This document shows positions 42,104-42,935 of a stretch of 42,935 nt of DNA, piece by piece (within the stretch, counting starts at the first letter, position 1; every line of letters begins with the position of its first letter). The notes beneath the pieces were generated by a model. The model worked only from the letters and a program-made list of their open reading frames with translations. It ran no database searches and was not told the origin of the DNA. The DNA lies in contig JAYKXP010000261.1 of the NCBI GenBank assembly GCA_037176845.1, forward strand, positions 1 to 42,935, in the 5' to 3' direction. This stretch comes from Paramarasmius palmivorus (taxonomy: Eukaryota > Basidiomycota > Agaricomycetes > Agaricales > Marasmiaceae). The translations under genes were made by a program, and so were the position numbers.

Positions 42104-42935
42104 ATACCACTTAGTTTCGGTGAAATCACCTACTACTATGACTGCTCTCAGTGTACAAAAGCACTTCTACCTCTTGTGGCGTTGTTGTGCAACGTCGTGG
42201 TTCGGCGTGTACGGAGTTGCCGCGCTTAGGCGATATCTACTCAAGCCTTGGTCTCAAGAGGGGTAAAATCACTTTTATTCGTCGACGTTCTAGGAAAGTA
42301 CACCTGTAATAGATGCGTAATTAGGTCGTCCCTGGCTTTATAAGCTAGGAAATAAGGCGCCAAGGGCTATGTGAAGCTGATCTTGGTTCGATCTAAACTG
42401 CCTGAGTGTTTGACTCTCTCTAAGGTAATACTACAGCACAACTGCAGGAAAACAGAACCACCAAAACTGTTTCTATAAAGCACGCAAGCAAGGAAGCTCA
42501 GCACCACAAATGAGGCCTTTCTCTACGATGTAAACGTGTAACTCACTGGTTTAACAACCACTTCCAGAACGCCACCGAAACGAACTAGTATAAAGTTTCA
42601 CTAATAGGAGAAATAGAAGTGTAGAGCATTACACAAAGCCAAACAACTGGGTCTTTATCGCGACCTACTCTACGTTTTGTCTGCAGTAAGATCTCAACTA
42701 GTCTTCTCAATAAGGTAGGGCCTGACTTGGTCGAGTTTGACTCGGACAATAGCTATCTATTCGTACGATAACCAACATTTACAACGCCCGTAACGTGCAA
42801 GTGGGGGCAGAAATCACCAGCGGTCCCGTACATTTGTGTCCTTTTTTACTGTCCAAGAGTGAATAAAACTGAATTAAAAGGTAATCTGAGTCGGAATAAT
42901 ACTGCGCGAACGAGACGGAGAAAAGAGGTGATACA
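42104..42935. other. Right-hand end of the window, no gene seen
   Basis: It is AT-rich to mixed, with short frames only. A TG-rich segment at 42,170-42,240 and scattered CTAG words hint at a decayed repeat or LTR, but no paired copy is visible. Confidence 0.4.

Noticed and set aside
1..42935. CRISPR arrays, bacterial operons, ribosome binding sites, rRNA
   Set aside because: The sequence is fungal nuclear DNA; no regularly spaced repeats or rRNA motifs were seen.

Overview
The window looks like genomic DNA of an agaricomycete (mushroom-forming basidiomycete). The support is: genes broken by many 47-60 nt introns with GT..AG ends and CTRAC-type branch points; a DUF6535 membrane protein; F-box paralogs; a TKL-like kinase relic; and Ty3, hAT and PIF/Harbinger transposons. 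It is an accessory, repeat-rich region. No housekeeping gene was recognised.

Region 1 (1 to about 13,498) is one compositional block with about 35 copies of CATATG, roughly ten times chance, against about 6 in the remaining 29 kb. The minus strand carries a Ty3/gypsy-like retroelement running from about 11.6 kb down to 5.36 kb. It has gag with a CCHC knuckle, then a pro frame, then RT-RNase H, then a short tail. Two textbook -1 slippery heptamers sit exactly at the gag/pro and pro/pol frame changes. Integrase is missing, although the tail that normally follows integrase is still there. The opposite strand carries two intron-rich genes with intact reading frames (217-2799 with 10 exons and a zinc-cluster-like motif; 3976-5226 with 6 exons). 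They share the CATATG signature, mostly inside introns, and look like reverse-oriented cargo of the same element. A tRNA-like sequence lies between them. A candidate LTR and primer-binding site lie at 11.78-13.50 kb. The left end is outside the window.

Region 2 (13.5-18.1 kb) is a cluster of four small multi-exon genes of unknown family. The first is cut off at its 3' end by the region-1 block and carries a 483-bp hAT-type MITE with a perfect 8-bp target duplication inside its first intron. Another has an in-frame stop. Several of their upstream regions share a short promoter motif next to a TATA box, also found in front of the first F-box gene. Region 3 (18.2-21.6 kb) holds two F-box paralogs, one intact and one with a nonsense codon.

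Region 4 (21,994-26,270) is a complete 4.28-kb PIF/Harbinger-type element with inverted repeats, a 3-bp target duplication, a DDE transposase and a convergent SANT/Myb-like partner. Each gene has one in-frame UGA.

Region 5 (26.3-32.4 kb) is mostly decayed. It contains a 0.3-kb inverted repeat pair, gene fragments and a frameshifted basic-protein pseudogene. Region 6 (32.4-36.5 kb) is a DUF6535 membrane protein fused to WW domains and a long acidic tail with duplicated exon-intron units; it is broken by a frame change and a TGG-to-TAG stop. Region 7 (36.5-42.9 kb) holds a degenerate kinase between two diverged direct copies of a 1.1-kb segment.

All exon structures were joined by hand from splice consensus and frame continuity. 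Family names rest on recognised motifs, not database searches.
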